From: Streptomyces blattellae
GTDB taxonomy: Bacteria; Actinomycetota; Actinomycetes; Streptomycetales; Streptomycetaceae
DNA length: 54,732 nt
Assembly (NCBI RefSeq): GCF_009709555.1
Contig: NZ_WJBG01000139.1
Span: 1-54,732, forward strand
Direction of reading: 5' to 3'
Shown here one piece after another: positions 23,530 through 32,271 of the stretch. Made by a program: the position numbers and the translations under genes. The notes under the pieces are model-generated. The model saw only the letters and a list, made by a program, of their open reading frames with translations, did not search any database and was not told the DNA's origin. Within the stretch, counting starts at the first letter, position 1. Each line of letters begins with the position of its first letter.

Positions 23530-24644
23530 TCACTTCCCTGGAGATCCGGGGCTTCAAGCGGTTCGTGGCGGAGTCCTTCGGCCTGCGCCCCCTGACCGTG
23601 CTGACCGGCGTCAACGGCGGCGGCAAGAGCACCGTGATCCAGTCCCTGCTGCTGGCGAGGCTGGCGGGTACGGCGGGCGGTACGGTCCGGCTGAACGGCC
23701 CGCTCGGGCTGGCCCTCGGCGAGGCGCGGGACGTGCTGAACTGGACGGCCGACGCGCGGGAGATCACCGTACGGCTGGGTGGTTCGGACGGCGAATCGTG
23801 GGTGTACGAATTCGGTCTGCCCGATGCCGAACAGGCGCTGCACCTTGACGTACGGCGGGTGCCGGTGGCGCAGGTACCCGGTATCGGGCCGGGTGTTCTG
23901 AACCCCGCTTTCACCTATCTGTGCGCCGAGCGCCTCGGCCCGCGCGACACGCTGTCCGTGTCCGCCGAGGAGCCGGAACAGATCGGCGTGGGGGTACGGG
24001 GCGAGTTCACGGCGCAGGTGCTGGCGCTGCGCGACACGCGCGTGGTGAGCCCCCGCGGCACCCGCGGGGTGGTCCGGGGCTCGCTGCACCATCCGGAAGC
24101 CGCCGGTCCACAGCTGAGGGTTCAGGCCGAGGCATGGGCCTCGGAAATCATCCGCCCGATGCGGATCACCGCTCGGGTGGCCGTGGGCATCATGGCCGGG
24201 ACGATCCGGTTCGGCGAGACAGGCCTGAGCGACGAGGAGATCCGTCCCGTCAACACCGGCTTCGGCGTCTCCTACGCCCTGCCCGTCATCGTCGCGGGCC
24301 TGCTCACCGAGCCGGGCGACCTGCTGATCGTGGAGAACCCGGAGGCGCATCTGCACCCGGCGGGCCAGTCCCGGCTCGGCCGGTTCCTCGCCCGGGTGGC
24401 GGGCAGCGGGGTACAGGTCGTGGTGGAAACGCACAGCGACCACGTCCTCAACGGAGCCCGGCTCGCCGTCGCGCAGGACCGCTCCCTCCCGGCCGAGGAC
24501 ATGGTCACGCACTACTTCGACCACGACCAAACCCTGCCCATCGGCATCAACGACAAGGGCGAACTCAGCCACTGGCCCAGCGGCTTCTTCGACCAGATCG
24601 AGACCGACCTGGGGAGGCTGGCCCGTGCTCGACGCGGCAGGTAG
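23526..24644 (+). CDS. AAA ATPase, DUF3696-type (OLD/ABC-like)
   Basis: 372 residues, GTG start overlapping the DUF262 stop. It begins ITSLEIRGFKRFVAES with Walker A GVNGGGKST (28-36); Walker B in DLLIVENPEAHLHP (265-278), an ETHSDHVLNG switch/H-loop (about 301-310), and a DUF3696 C-terminus GINDKGELSHWPSGFFDQIE. This is the compact ABC-like ATPase class found in many phage-defence operons (with Toprim nucleases in OLD, with other effectors elsewhere). No Toprim or other nuclease domain is fused here. It probably senses DNA or a phage product and controls its partners. It overlaps the third gene by 20 bp. Confidence 0.9.
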   Translation: MITSLEIRGFKRFVAESFGLRPLTVLTGVNGGGKSTVIQSLLLARLAGTAGGTVRLNGPLGLALGEARDVLNWTADAREITVRLGGSDGESWVYEFGLPDAEQALHLDVRRVPVAQVPGIGPGVLNPAFTYLCAERLGPRDTLSVSAEEPEQIGVGVRGEFTAQVLALRDTRVVSPRGTRGVVRGSLHHPEAAGPQLRVQAEAWASEIIRPMRITARVAVGIMAGTIRFGETGLSDEEIRPVNTGFGVSYALPVIVAGLLTEPGDLLIVENPEAHLHPAGQSRLGRFLARVAGSGVQVVVETHSDHVLNGARLAVAQDRSLPAEDMVTHYFDHDQTLPIGINDKGELSHWPSGFFDQIETDLGRLARARRGR

Positions 24645-25653
24645 CAACGGACAGGACTTACTGGGTGACACGCCGGTGGGCGACGCCGATGACGACTACC
24701 GCGTCGTCGTGGGTGAGGAGTGCTTCGACTGGCGGGAGCTGACGGACTCCGGCCTGCGGGACGCCCTCGACACACTCGCGGAGTTACTCCAGCCCCTGGC
24801 CGACGGCCGCAAGGCCGCGTTCATGGAACCCGCATACAAGACCGAGTGTCGTCCGTCCGTCACTCTGGAAGACGCCCTCTACTCCCCGGACAGCGTCCTG
24901 CCCCGTGACGAGCGGGTCCGCCTGCTGAAGCTGCTGGGCAAGTGCCGGGGTGTGGAGCCCGGCGAGGCGGACCTGCCCCAGTCTGTCCGGGTAGCCCAGG
25001 GCCCCTGGCGGGAGCCGTCCTGGGGTACCGCCCACGCCCTGGCCCGGGCGGCGGCGGGCAGGGCCATGTCCTGTCTCCTCGTGCCGTACGCCACGGAACC
25101 CGACTGGCCGTCCGGATGGCTCACCGTCACGCGGACGACGGAGGAGGGCCACGACGAGGTGAAGGTGCACGTCCTGCGGCGACCGGAGGACGCACCGGGC
25201 TTCTGGCGGGGTCTTCTCACCCACGAGCGCGTCCCGGCCGAGCGTTTCTTCATCTACACCCAGGACGCCTTCCCTCAGCTGCTGTTCGCCGACTCCCTGC
25301 GCCTGCACCACTTCAAAGGCGGCTACGCCGATGTCCTGCCCTGGCTGGTGAGGTTGCTCGGCGCGCTCAACGACCACTTCCCCCGGACGCTGGCCGACTG
25401 CGGCGGCGACCAGAAGCAGGTCATACGCAGGTTCGCCGCCCTGGACCTGGACATCTCTCCCGAGAGCCCGAACACGAAGAAGAACGCGAAGGCGTGGGAG
25501 CTGCGCAACGTCCACTACGACGGCGGCACTTACCGCTGCGAGTGGCACGGCAAGCGCCTCTTCGATCGCGACAGGGTGCACTTCTCCCTGCCGATACCCG
25601 CGTACGAAGACCGGATCCTTGTCGGGATCTTCGTCGGGCATCTGGCGACCTGA
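24625..25653 (+). CDS. Unknown protein, third gene of the DUF262-AAA operon
   Basis: 342 residues from GTG 24625, overlapping the ATPase gene by 20 bp. I do not recognise a named family. The N-terminal half is acidic and helical; the middle has APGFWRGLLTHERVPAERFF and DAFPQLLFADSLRLHHFKGG; the C-terminal 60 residues (ELRNVHYDGGTYRCEWHGK, RDRVHFSLPIPAYEDRILVG, IFVGHLAT) form a beta-rich block with a basic/His face, resembling RelE-like or similar small toxin/nuclease folds (impression only). Strict coupling to a DUF262 protein and an AAA ATPase suggests it is the effector or the specificity subunit. No signal peptide or membrane span. Confidence 0.75.
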   Translation: MLDAAGSNGQDLLGDTPVGDADDDYRVVVGEECFDWRELTDSGLRDALDTLAELLQPLADGRKAAFMEPAYKTECRPSVTLEDALYSPDSVLPRDERVRLLKLLGKCRGVEPGEADLPQSVRVAQGPWREPSWGTAHALARAAAGRAMSCLLVPYATEPDWPSGWLTVTRTTEEGHDEVKVHVLRRPEDAPGFWRGLLTHERVPAERFFIYTQDAFPQLLFADSLRLHHFKGGYADVLPWLVRLLGALNDHFPRTLADCGGDQKQVIRRFAALDLDISPESPNTKKNAKAWELRNVHYDGGTYRCEWHGKRLFDRDRVHFSLPIPAYEDRILVGIFVGHLAT

Positions 25654-25677
25654 GAGCGAACTCCCTCCGCCCCCACC

Positions 25678-25920
25678 TCACATACCGCCGTACCCGTCGC
25701 GGTAGTTGTGGTGCCGTTCCTCGTCGATGAGCGGCGTCGAAGGCGGCACCATGACCCGCCGGCGCCGTGCGATGCTGCTGAACGTCGTCACGCCGATCAG
25801 CCCGACGATCATGAGGATCACGCCGACGAGGTCGAGGTTGACCCCCTCCATGTCCCAGTTGGTCGCGAACGTGAGGATGGCTCCTGCGGCGATGAGGATG
25901 ATGCATCCGCCGAGGCCCAT
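25678..25920 (-). CDS. DUF6458 small membrane protein
   Basis: 80 residues, ATG 25920 with GGGAGG about 9 nt upstream. Two membrane spans (GGCIILIAAGAILTFATNW and LDLVGVILMIVGLIGVTTF) with a conserved short loop, then a basic cytosolic or external tail ending RHHNYRDGYGGM. This is the common Streptomyces DUF6458 protein; function is unknown. It converges with the accessory operon, 24 bp apart, and marks the return to core genes. Confidence 0.88.
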   Translation of the reverse strand: MGLGGCIILIAAGAILTFATNWDMEGVNLDLVGVILMIVGLIGVTTFSSIARRRRVMVPPSTPLIDEERHHNYRDGYGGM

Positions 25921-25993
25921 GAGCTGTCGCCTCCCTGTCCGGTCCGGTCGTTCCGGTCTTCCGGTCGGGGGCGGGTACCCGGCGGTCGGCCCG

Positions 25994-27319
25994 TTACCCC
26001 TCCAGGAACGCCGTCAACGCGCTCGCCAGCAGATGCGGGTCGTCCACCCCGCACAGCTCCCGCGCGCTGTGCATCGACAGGATCGCCACGCCGATGTCGA
26101 CGGTCTTGATGCCGTGCCGGGCCGCGGTGATCGGGCCGATGGTCGTGCCGCACGGCATGGAGTTGCTGGAGACGAAGGACTGGAAGGGGACGTTCGCCTT
26201 CTCGCAGGCGGCGGCCCAGACCGCGCGGCCCGAACCGTCCGTGGCGTAGCGGTTGTTGACGTTCACCTTCAGGATCGGCCCGCCGTTGACGCGCGGGTGG
26301 TGTGTGGGGTCGTGCCGCTCCGCGTAGTTGGGGTGCACGGCGTGGCCGGTGTCGGAGGAGAGACAGACGGTGCCCGCGAAGGCACGCGCCTTGTCCTCGT
26401 ACGATCCTCCGCGCGCGAACACCGAACGCTCCAGCACGCTGCCGAGCAGCGGCCCGTCCGCGCCCGTGTCGCTCTGCGAGCCGTTCTCCTCGTGGTCGAA
26501 GGCGGCCAGCACCGGGATGTACGGCAGCCCGCCACCGCTCGTCGCCACCGCGGCCAGCGCCGCCGTGCCGGCGTGCACCGACAGCAGGTTGTCCATGCGC
26601 GGGCCCGCGACCAGCTCCTTGTCCCGGCCCAGGTAGGCCGGCGGTTCGACGGAGTGGACCATCAGGTCCCAGCCGGTGACCTCGCCCGCCGCCAGCCCGG
26701 CAGTCTCCTCCAGAAAGGCGATCAGGTCGCCGTCGCGCACGTCGTCGCCGAGGCCCCAGACGGGCTGCAGATGCCGCTGCTTGTCGAGCTTGAGCCCCTC
26801 CGCCGACACGGAACGGTCCAGGTGGATCGCGAGTTGGGGGACGCGGAGGAGGGGCCGGTCGACGTTCACCAGCCGCGTCGTACCGTCCCGCAGCGTCAGC
26901 CGGCCCGCCAGGCCCAGGTCGCGGTCGAGCCAGGAATTGAGCAGCGGTCCGCCGTAGATCTCCACGGCCACCTGCCGCCAGCCGTGCGCCCCGCTGTCGG
27001 GCAGCGGCTTCACGCGCAGGTTCGGCGAGTCGGTGTGCGCGCCGACGATCCGGAACGGCGTGTGCGGCGCGGCGCCCTCGGGGACGTACCAGGCCACGAT
27101 CGCGCCACCGCGCAGCACGTACTTGCCGCCGCTCGACCCCGCGGCTTCAGCCGCTGGTGTCACAGTCCAGGCGTCCGTCTCCGCGACCTGCCGGAAGCCG
27201 GCCTTCTCCAGCCGCTCGGCGGTGCTCGCCACGGCGTGGTACGGCGACGGACCGGCCGCCAGGAAGGTCATGAGGTCGTCGGTGTGCCCGCGGTCGAAGC
27301 GGGAAGGACTGCTGCTCAT
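25994..27319 (-). CDS. M18-family aminopeptidase
   Basis: 441 residues from ATG 27319. Metal ligands and catalytic residues of M18 are visible in order: GAHTDSPNL, AGPRMDNLLS, DHEENGSQS, SSDTGHAVHPNY and a C-terminal SMHSARELCG. The enzyme releases N-terminal residues (often Asp/Glu) from peptides as a dodecameric cytosolic zinc enzyme. Full length. The longer frame that runs to 28804 crosses the permease gene and is not real. About 180 bp separate it from the permease gene, so it is probably transcribed on its own. Confidence 0.93.
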   Translation of the reverse strand: MSSSPSRFDRGHTDDLMTFLAAGPSPYHAVASTAERLEKAGFRQVAETDAWTVTPAAEAAGSSGGKYVLRGGAIVAWYVPEGAAPHTPFRIVGAHTDSPNLRVKPLPDSGAHGWRQVAVEIYGGPLLNSWLDRDLGLAGRLTLRDGTTRLVNVDRPLLRVPQLAIHLDRSVSAEGLKLDKQRHLQPVWGLGDDVRDGDLIAFLEETAGLAAGEVTGWDLMVHSVEPPAYLGRDKELVAGPRMDNLLSVHAGTAALAAVATSGGGLPYIPVLAAFDHEENGSQSDTGADGPLLGSVLERSVFARGGSYEDKARAFAGTVCLSSDTGHAVHPNYAERHDPTHHPRVNGGPILKVNVNNRYATDGSGRAVWAAACEKANVPFQSFVSSNSMPCGTTIGPITAARHGIKTVDIGVAILSMHSARELCGVDDPHLLASALTAFLEG

Positions 27320-27501
27320 GGCAGCCACCCTAAGGTGCGGCGCGTCTTTGACGGGGCGCGGTTCCGCGAAGGGAGCCCCCTGCCGCGGCGCCGGGACACG
27401 GGCTTGGCCGGAATGTGCAGGGTGGGCGCAACGCCCCGGAGGCCCCCGTACCGACCGTCCCGGGACCGCCGGAGCGGTCCCAGGGCGGCGGGAGAGGCGG
27501 A

Positions 27502-28761
27502 TCAGCGGCGCAACGCCTCCGCCGGCTGAACGCGGGCGGCCCGCCACGCGGGGTAGAGGCCTGCCAGGAGGCCCGTCGCCAGGCCGACGGCCGGGGCGGC
27601 GGCGAGAGTGACCGGGTGCACCACCGGGGTCCAGTCCCGTGCCACCGCCACCGCCACCACCGTGATCACGCCGACGCTCGTGCCGACCAGGCCGCCCAGC
27701 GCCCCGAGCGTGCCCGACTCGGTGAGGAACTGGAGCGTGATGTGCCGGCTGCGCGCGCCGAGCGCACGGCGCAGACCGATCTCGCCCGTGCGCTCCAGCA
27801 CGGCCACCAGGGTGGTGTTGGCGATGCCGACGGCGCCGATGACCAGGCAGATCGCGGCCAGCAGCAGAAAGAGCTGGCCCAGGTCGGAGGTGACCGATGT
27901 CCGCAGCGACCTCGGGTCGGGCGGCGGGGTCGCCTTGAGGTACTCGGGGTGGTCCGGCCGCAGCGCGGTCGGCGCCTCGTGCGCCACCTGGGCGGCCGCC
28001 CCTGTCCTGGTGGCCACCAGCATCTTGGCGCCGCCCTCTGCGGGGGTGCCCCACAGCCGCTCCGCCGTGCTGCTCGGGACGACCACACTGAGCAGCAGGT
28101 CGGCCTTGCGCTGGACGTCGTCGATGATGCCGATCACGGCGAACGGCTCGCCGTCGATGAAGACGGCCGGACGCGTGTCCAGCGTGGTGATGCCGAGCCG
28201 GGCGGCCGTCCCGGAGCCGAGGAGCGCCACCTGGGCCGCGGTGTTCTGCTGGAAGTCGTCGTACAGCCGTCCCTGGGCGAGTGTGGGCAGGGCGGCCTGG
28301 AGCGTTCCGGGTGAGGCGGCCAGGATCTGGGCCCGCTCGCCGACGGCGTCGCCGAGCGGGGAGGCGCGGACCGTGTCGTTCCCGGTGAGCCGCACCTGCC
28401 AGTACACGCCCGCGTGCTGGACGCCGTTCAACGCCTCGATCCGGTCGTCCGCGTCGTCGGGGAAGGCGAAGCCGGCGAACTCGTCCTGCTCGCGGCCCAC
28501 GTCCTCGATGGTGACCTCGGTGGCGCTGAGCAGGTCGAAGCGGGAGTCGATCTGCGAGGAGGTGGTCGCCGTCAGGCCGAGCACGGCGACGAAGGTGCCG
28601 ACGCCCAGCACGGTGCCCAGCGCGGTGAGCGCGGAACGCGCCGGCCGCTGCAGCATCCCGGCCAGGGACTCGCCGAACAGGTCGCGCGGGGAGAAGGAGG
28701 AGAACGCGGAGAGCTCGTCGGAACGGCGGAGCCGTGGCAGTCGTCTTCGCTTGTCGGTCAC
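27502..28761 (-). CDS. FtsX/MacB-type ABC permease
   Basis: 419 residues. Topology: cytosolic N-terminus, TM1 (RSALTALGTVLGVGTFVAVL), a large extracellular MacB-like domain (about 65-280), then three spans (FLLLAAICLVIGAVGIANTT, GVITVVAVAVA, VGLATGLLAGLYPAWRAARV) with the FtsX motif TGEIGLRRALGARSRHI. The start overlaps the ATPase stop (28758-28761). Together with the ATPase and fusion protein it forms a MacAB-like exporter or mechanotransmitter for peptides or envelope-stress relief. Confidence 0.9.
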   Translation of the reverse strand: MTDKRRRLPRLRRSDELSAFSSFSPRDLFGESLAGMLQRPARSALTALGTVLGVGTFVAVLGLTATTSSQIDSRFDLLSATEVTIEDVGREQDEFAGFAFPDDADDRIEALNGVQHAGVYWQVRLTGNDTVRASPLGDAVGERAQILAASPGTLQAALPTLAQGRLYDDFQQNTAAQVALLGSGTAARLGITTLDTRPAVFIDGEPFAVIGIIDDVQRKADLLLSVVVPSSTAERLWGTPAEGGAKMLVATRTGAAAQVAHEAPTALRPDHPEYLKATPPPDPRSLRTSVTSDLGQLFLLLAAICLVIGAVGIANTTLVAVLERTGEIGLRRALGARSRHITLQFLTESGTLGALGGLVGTSVGVITVVAVAVARDWTPVVHPVTLAAAPAVGLATGLLAGLYPAWRAARVQPAEALRR

Positions 28762-29516
28762 TCGGCGACTCCCGCCCGGGCCTGCTCGGCGAGCACGCCG
28801 TCACGGATGGCGATGGTGCGTTCCCCGTGGGCGGCGACAGCCGGGTCGTGGGTGATGACGAGTACGGTCATGCCCTCGGCATGCAGCTCGTCGAGCAGCG
28901 CCAGGACGCTCTCGGCCGTCGCCGTGTCGAGGTTTCCGGTCGGTTCGTCGCACAGCAGCAGCGAGGGCCTGGCCACCAGGGCGCGCGCGATCGCCACCCG
29001 CTGCCGTTCACCGCCGGACAGCCGCGTCGGCACGGCGTTGATCCGGTGGCCGAGGCCGACCCGGGTCAGGGCGGCGCGCGCCCGCGCAGTGCGGTCGGCG
29101 CGACCGGAGCGGTTGTAGACCATGGCGAGGGCGACGTTCTCCAGCGCGCTGCGGTGCGGCATGAGGTGGAACGACTGGAAGACGAAGCCGATGTGCCGCC
29201 CCCGCAGTGCGGCGCGTGCGGCCTCGCCCGCGCCGGCGACGTCGATCCCGTCCAGGAGGTAAGAGCCCTCGGTCGGCGCGTCGAGCAGCCCCGCCACGTT
29301 GAGGAAGGTGGACTTGCCCGACCCGGAGGGCCCCACCACGGTGACGAACTCGCCCCGCCGCACGATCAGGTCGCAGGGCCGTAGCGCGGTGACGGGGGGC
29401 GGGCCGGGGTAGGTCAGCCCGACCCCGCGGAACTCCATGACCGGGGGGTCGTGGTCGGGCGGGGCCACGGGCGCCGGTGACGTGCTACGGCGGCTGAGGC
29501 GGACGAATGACCTCAT
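28758..29516 (-). CDS. ABC transporter ATPase (MacB/LolD type)
   Basis: 252 residues. Walker A GPSGSGKST, Q-loop in GFVFQSFHLMPH, signature LSGGERQRV, Walker B SLLLCDEPTGNLD, H-loop VITHDPAVA. Typical of the EXPORT-type ATPases that pair with FtsX-like permeases. ATGA overlaps with the genes on both sides. Confidence 0.93.
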   Translation of the reverse strand: MRSFVRLSRRSTSPAPVAPPDHDPPVMEFRGVGLTYPGPPPVTALRPCDLIVRRGEFVTVVGPSGSGKSTFLNVAGLLDAPTEGSYLLDGIDVAGAGEAARAALRGRHIGFVFQSFHLMPHRSALENVALAMVYNRSGRADRTARARAALTRVGLGHRINAVPTRLSGGERQRVAIARALVARPSLLLCDEPTGNLDTATAESVLALLDELHAEGMTVLVITHDPAVAAHGERTIAIRDGVLAEQARAGVAE

Positions 29517-31192
29517 GCGCCGCCTCCGCCGTCCACGGCCTGCCGGATACCGGTGACCACGAGGTCACGGGGGGCCAGCCGGCCGGTGCCCACGGGAACC
29601 ACCTCCACGTATCCGTCGCCCTGGGTGCCGGCCCGGACCTGCACCCGGCGCTGCGTGCCGTCCGCCGATACGACGGTGACCGCGCTCTTGCCGTCCGCGC
29701 CGACGGACACGGCGGTGACCGGCACCACCAGCGCCTTGCCGTCCGTGGAACCGGCCTCGACGGTCAGTCGTACCTCCTGGCCCGCCAGCGCGGGGTCCAG
29801 GGGCTTGTCGGGCTCCATCACGACCGGATAACCCAGGGCCGCGGCCGGGGCGCGCTCGCCGTCCGACCCGTCGGGGGAGGTGCCGGTCTGCTCCTGGCCC
29901 TCGGTGCCCCCGTCCAGCGTCTTCGCCACGGACCGCACCTTTCCGGGGACGGTGTCCCCGGAGCGCTCGGCGAGGATCTCGACCGGTTGACCGGCCCTGA
30001 TCAGCCCCTTCTGGCGTTCCTGCAGATGCCCCTGGACGACGAGCTTTCCCGCCGACACCGTCATCACGCCGGTGGTCACCCGCGCGCCGACCGTGGCGGA
30101 CACCTGGTCCACCCGGGCCGGGAAGCCCGGCAGGAACACCACCTCGCCGGCCGGCAGCATCGGACCGGCGGCCGCCCGTGCCTCGGCCAGGGCCCGACGG
30201 GCCGTCTCCAGATCCTCCCGCGCCCACTCCACCGCACGCTGAGCCTCGGCGTCACCACTGCCACCGGCGTCCGCACCGGAAGCGCCGGAGCCGCCGGAGC
30301 GGCTGGAGTCGCCGGAGTCGCCGGCGTCGCCGGAGTTGCTGGAGCCGACGAAAGTGCTGGAAGCGCCGGAGCCGCCAGAGCCGCCGGAAGCGCCGGAAGC
30401 GCCGGAGCCGCCAGAGTTGCCGGATGTGTCAGAACTGCCGGAAGCGACGCTGGGGTCCGCGTCGGCCGTCGTTTCCTCGCCGGTCGTCGTTGCCGAGGGT
30501 GCGGCGGAGGCGGCATCGGCGGCTGACTGCGCCTGTTCCAGTGCGCGTTCGGCGGAGCGTACGCCCTGCTCCGCCGCCTCGACGGCCTCGCCGTCATCGT
30601 CGACCGCGGGCCTGGGATCGTAGCCGAGCCCGGCGTAGAAGGCCTGGAGCGCCGCCTTCGTGCCGCTCCCGAAGGTGCCCGGCGCGTCGTTTCCGGTGCT
30701 GTGCCCGAGGGCTTGCAGCGCGTTCTGCAACTGGGCGACATCGTCTCCCTCGGCCCCCGGCTTGAGATCCCGGTACACGGGGAGCCCGCCCTTCAGTACG
30801 AACACCGGGCGGCCGGACACCTCCAGCAGGAGCTGCCCGGCCCTGACCGTGTCACCGGCATCGACCGGAAGCTTCGTCACCACCGGTTCGGCGGCGTCCT
30901 CGCCTCCTCCCATGACGGGTGTCACGGTCACGGACTGCCCGGCCGCCACGGTGCCACGCAGCACCACGGTCTCCTTCAGCACGCGCCGCTCCACCGGCGC
31001 GGTCAGCACGTCCGCGGCCGGCGGTTTCGTGTCGGCCGCGGCCTGGGCCGGTGACTTGATGACCTGTGAGGCGGCGAAACCGGACGCCGCGAGGAGGGTC
31101 GACCCCGCGGCTACGGCGGCCACCCACCGGCGCCGGGTCATGCGGACGCGTGTGCCCGGCTCGGTATCAGGTGCCTGCGTCTGGTCGTCCAT
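29513..31192 (-). CDS. Periplasmic adaptor-like protein with peptidoglycan-binding domain
   Basis: 559 residues. Membrane anchor near the N-terminus (WVAAVAAGSTLLAASGFAAS), HlyD/MacA-like beta segments (about 60-120), a PG_binding_1 domain (about 140-190, GAEGDDVAQLQNALQALG, GTFGSGTKAALQAFYAGLG), a probable coiled coil interrupted by a long Gly/Ser/Ala stretch (about 240-320), and a C-terminal MacA-like barrel (GTVPGKVRSVAKTLDGG, ALVVPVTAVSVGADG). It would connect the ABC pump with the cell wall. The Gly/Ser block is low complexity and probably variable. Three bases separate its start from the lipoprotein stop. Confidence 0.88.
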   Translation of the reverse strand: MDDQTQAPDTEPGTRVRMTRRRWVAAVAAGSTLLAASGFAASQVIKSPAQAAADTKPPAADVLTAPVERRVLKETVVLRGTVAAGQSVTVTPVMGGGEDAAEPVVTKLPVDAGDTVRAGQLLLEVSGRPVFVLKGGLPVYRDLKPGAEGDDVAQLQNALQALGHSTGNDAPGTFGSGTKAALQAFYAGLGYDPRPAVDDDGEAVEAAEQGVRSAERALEQAQSAADAASAAPSATTTGEETTADADPSVASGSSDTSGNSGGSGASGASGGSGGSGASSTFVGSSNSGDAGDSGDSSRSGGSGASGADAGGSGDAEAQRAVEWAREDLETARRALAEARAAAGPMLPAGEVVFLPGFPARVDQVSATVGARVTTGVMTVSAGKLVVQGHLQERQKGLIRAGQPVEILAERSGDTVPGKVRSVAKTLDGGTEGQEQTGTSPDGSDGERAPAAALGYPVVMEPDKPLDPALAGQEVRLTVEAGSTDGKALVVPVTAVSVGADGKSAVTVVSADGTQRRVQVRAGTQGDGYVEVVPVGTGRLAPRDLVVTGIRQAVDGGGGA

Positions 31193-31195
31193 CGC

Positions 31196-32161
31196 TCACC
31201 CGGCCTGCGCGTCCGCCGCGGCCTTGAGCAGGGCGTCGATGCCCTGCTTGACCTCGGCCAGCACCTCGGTGTTCTGCTCCACGGCCTGTTCCTGGTAGGC
31301 GAAGTCGACCGCGAACCAGACGCCCACCACGTTGTGGGTCCCGCGGCACTCCTGGTCGGCCGTGGCGACCTGGATCTCGTGCTGGGTCGGCTGCGGGGTC
31401 TTCGCCCACTCCTCGTCGCCGAGGGCCTCCAGCGGGTCGGCGTAGTCGAAGCCCTTCTCCGCCATGCACGTCGACCACCTGGCGAACACCGCACGGGTGC
31501 GCTCGTCCTGCTGAGCCTTCGTCAGCGTGTCGAACTTGAGGTCGGTGGCCGCCTTCGCGTCGCCCATGTTCCCGTCGACCGAGCCGGTGAGCTTCTTCTG
31601 GGCTTCTCCGACACAGCCGTGCTCCGGCACGGTCTCGCCGTTGATGACCTGTCCGCCGGGCCCGAACTTCTCCTTGGGGTCGGACGATCCGCGCTCGGCC
31701 GTCTGCATCGCGGCCGTCATCTTCTGGCCCGAGCCCGCCCAGGGGCCGCTGTCCTCCTCGGTGACGCCTCCCTCGGGGTGGTAGCCCCACTTCTGCGCCG
31801 TCTCGGCGCTCTGGGGTCCGAAGCGGCCGTCGATCCGCGTGGTAGGGGCGTCCTCGGAGGAATTCGCGGGCTCGGCCCGCGGGGGTGTGTAGTCGAATCC
31901 GAAGCGTCTCATGCAGTCGGACACGAGCCCCGCATAGGCGTTGTCGATGGTCTCGGTCTGCTCCGGGTTCAGCAGATAGGTGTCCAGAGGCATCGACTTG
32001 TCATTGGCGTTGGTGATCTTCGGGGTCTCGGCGACGGCGGGAGGTGCCTTGGGGTTCCCCTGCGAATCCGCCGATGAGCTGTCGCCGTCCGAACAGCCGG
32101 CCAGGAGAAGCGGCACACAGACCAGGAGAGCAGAAAAGCGGCGCGTTGCAAGAGACACCAT
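31196..32161 (-). CDS. Secreted lipoprotein of the exporter operon
   Basis: 321 residues from ATG 32161 (GGAAG 8 nt upstream). Lipoprotein signal LLVCVPLLLAGC gives the lipidated Cys at about residue 22, then a Ser/Asp-rich linker. Mature part has two CM-type helices (SDCMRRFGFDY and WSTCMAEKGFDY) spaced about 165 residues apart, each like the conserved cysteine motif of actinobacterial secreted proteins of unknown role, plus EHGCVGEAQKKL and DQECRGTHN, so two disulfides are likely. It lies first in the operon with the fusion protein, ATPase and permease, and may bind the exported substrate or sense envelope damage. Confidence 0.82.
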   Translation of the reverse strand: MVSLATRRFSALLVCVPLLLAGCSDGDSSSADSQGNPKAPPAVAETPKITNANDKSMPLDTYLLNPEQTETIDNAYAGLVSDCMRRFGFDYTPPRAEPANSSEDAPTTRIDGRFGPQSAETAQKWGYHPEGGVTEEDSGPWAGSGQKMTAAMQTAERGSSDPKEKFGPGGQVINGETVPEHGCVGEAQKKLTGSVDGNMGDAKAATDLKFDTLTKAQQDERTRAVFARWSTCMAEKGFDYADPLEALGDEEWAKTPQPTQHEIQVATADQECRGTHNVVGVWFAVDFAYQEQAVEQNTEVLAEVKQGIDALLKAAADAQAG

Positions 32162-32223
32162 GTTGAGACTTCCGATTCTTCTGAGAGGAGATCCGATGCC
32201 GGGGGCCGATCCCGATTCCGGTG

Positions 32224-32255
32224 CCGGGGGTACGGGCCGGTGCCCGTACCCCCGG
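32224..32255. terminator. Strong hairpin between the I36-like and lipoprotein genes
   Basis: CCGGGGGTACGGGC (32224-32237) pairs perfectly with GCCCGTACCCCCGG (32242-32255) around CGGT. It lies downstream of the I36-like gene on the minus strand and should separate it from the lipoprotein operon. Confidence 0.8.
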
Positions 32256-32271
32256 ACCTTTTGGGTCAGGC

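Noticed and set aside
25994..28804. 936-codon frame that would fuse the aminopeptidase to an upstream protein
   Set aside because: The extra N-terminal 490 codons overlap the permease gene in another frame and read as Arg/Gly/Ala-rich noise. The true start at 27319 has a normal N-terminus.
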